This document shows positions 4,597 to 5,426 of a DNA stretch of 5,426 bases, piece by piece (the first letter of the stretch is position 1; the number at the start of each line of letters is the position of its first letter). The translations under genes and the position numbers were made by a program. Source of the DNA: Actinomycetota bacterium (GTDB lineage Bacteria > Actinomycetota > Actinomycetes > Mycobacteriales > Micromonosporaceae); assembly GCA_005885115.1 (NCBI GenBank), contig VAXX01000043.1:1-5426 (forward strand), given 5' to 3'. A model generated the notes under the pieces. That model was not told where the DNA came from. It saw nothing but the letters and a program-made list of their open reading frames with translations, and did no database searches.

Positions 4597-5426
4597 ATGA
4601 AGAACCCGGTCCTCGTCGTCGACTTCGGCGCCCAGTACGCCCAACTCATCGCGAGGAGGGTGCGCGAGGCGCAGGTCTATTCCGAGATCGTCCCGCATTC
4701 GATGCCCGTACCCGAGATGCTGGCGAAAGACCCGGCGGCGATCATCCTGTCCGGTGGCCCCGCGAGCGTGTACGAGCCCGGCGCCCCCCAGATCGACCCG
4801 GCGCTGTTCGCCGCTGGCCCACACCGGCGGCCGCGAGTTCGGCGGCACCCCGGTCCGGCTGGAGCCGGGAAGCGTGCTGTTCCAGGGGCTCCCGGAGCAC
4901 CAGGACGTGTGGATGAGCCACGGCGACTGCGTATCCGTTGCCCCACAGGGCTTCGCCGTCACCGGCGGCTCGCCGGGCGCGCCGGTCGCCGCCTTCGAGG
5001 ACCCGAGCCGCCGGCTCGCCGGCATGCAGTTCCACCCCGAGGTCGCGCACACCGGGCACGGGCAGACCATCCTGACCCGCTTCCTGTACGAGCTCGCCGG
5101 CCTCACGCCGAACTGGACCAACGCCGGCATCATCGAGGAGCAGGTCGCCGCGATCCGGGCGCAGGTGGGGGACAGGGAGGTCATCTGCGGGCTGTCCGGC
5201 GGGGTCGATTCGGCGGTCGCCGCCGCGCTGGTGCACAAGGCGGTCGGGGACCAGCTCACCTGCGTGTTCGTCGACCACGGGCTGCTGCGCGCGGGCGAGG
5301 CCGAGCAGGTCGAGACGGACTACGTGAAGGCCACCGGCATCCGGCTGCACGTGGTCGAGGCCGCCGACCGGTTCCTCGCGGCGCTGCACGGGGTCACCGA
5401 CCCGGAGCGGAAACGCAAGATCATTG
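4597..5426 (+). pseudogene. guaA: GMP synthase (glutamine-hydrolysing), broken by a deletion/frameshift and cut by the window end
   Basis: GMP synthase converts XMP, ATP and glutamine to GMP, the last step of guanine nucleotide synthesis. Codons 1-73 (4597-4815) give [20 protein letters not shown] and [16 protein letters not shown], the start of the class I glutamine amidotransferase domain. An in-frame TAG at 4585 fixes ATG 4597 as the start. Then the frame shifts: homology resumes at 4817 in the +2 register with [16 protein letters not shown]. The missing piece is the family segment containing GICYGFQ with the nucleophilic cysteine. Downstream, the triad His (5033-5035) and Glu (5039-5041) in FHPEVAHT and the PP-loop [10 protein letters not shown] (from 5195) of the ATP pyrophosphatase domain are intact up to RKII at the edge. 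Both parts keep normal codon use, so the lesion is recent or an assembly artefact. An internal start (GTG 4874 or ATG 4913) might yield a C-terminal fragment; this is speculative. Confidence 0.88.
4814..4818 (+). other. guaA: Deletion/frameshift junction in guaA
   Basis: Upstream register reads ...CTG TTC GCC GCT (ALFAA) to 4815; the conserved downstream register begins with GCC CAC ACC (AHT) at 4817. Homologues have about 22 residues between these points, so roughly 65 bases are missing, a number not divisible by three. TGGC at 4815-4818 is a plausible microhomology: family sequence would be expected to carry GGC (Gly) at the left side and GTGGCC (Val-Ala) at the right. The exact length needs a close homologue. 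Confidence 0.75.

Noticed and set aside
4566..4649. Extension of DUF1697 to an ATG at 4649
   Set aside because: It adds 28 residues absent from the family and encoded by the antisense of the conserved guaA start; GTG 4565 gives the expected N-terminus.
3906..4916. Long plus-strand open frame opposite DUF72/DUF1697
   Set aside because: Arg/Pro-rich shadow frame with no homology, overlapping two confidently identified genes and guaA.
1..5426. CRISPR array, tRNA/rRNA gene, insertion sequence, integrase or toxin-antitoxin pair
   Set aside because: No regularly spaced repeats, cloverleaf-like sequence, transposase motif or terminal inverted repeats were seen; almost all bases are accounted for by six genes.

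Overview
The window is GC-rich (about 70% by eye), densely coding, with frequent GTG starts and third-position G/C. It carries a DUF5319 / guaB3 / cholesterol-oxidase-like / guaA neighbourhood that I recognise from Actinobacteria; Mycobacterium tuberculosis has DUF5319-guaB2-guaB3-choD with guaA nearby. Protein wording is closest to what I recall from Micromonosporaceae, but that family-level placement is an inference.

Layout. At the left edge the N-terminal part of a DUF5319 gene runs leftwards (263 to beyond 1). A 133-bp divergent intergenic region (264-396) separates it from guaB3 (397-1515, +), which is followed after 26 bp by a GMC-type FAD oxidoreductase of the ChoD family (1542-3170, +). 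Its last 29 bases overlap, tail to tail, a DUF72/YecE-like gene (4017-3142, -). That gene sits 2 bp behind a DUF1697 gene (4565-4020, -), so the two probably form one transcript. A 31-bp divergent gap leads to guaA (GMP synthase, 4597 to beyond 5426, +).

The guaA reading frame is broken. After 73 codons, about 65 bases seem to be missing and the frame changes. The lost segment is the one that carries the catalytic cysteine of the glutamine amidotransferase domain. Both flanking parts are otherwise well conserved, so this is either a recent lesion or an assembly error.

Biologically the window is a purine (GMP) biosynthesis neighbourhood. GuaA makes GMP from XMP. GuaB3 is an IMP dehydrogenase-fold paralogue that here lacks the catalytic cysteine. 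The flavoenzyme beside it is unrelated chemically but is a conserved neighbour. DUF72 and DUF1697 proteins have no established function.

I do not see an undescribed defence or mobile system. The signals most worth a second look are the broken guaA, an 11-bp perfect inverted repeat covering the guaB3 start codon with a second stem over its ribosome binding site, the cysteine-to-serine change in GuaB3, a four-cysteine cluster in the flavoenzyme, and two leaderless-type promoters.
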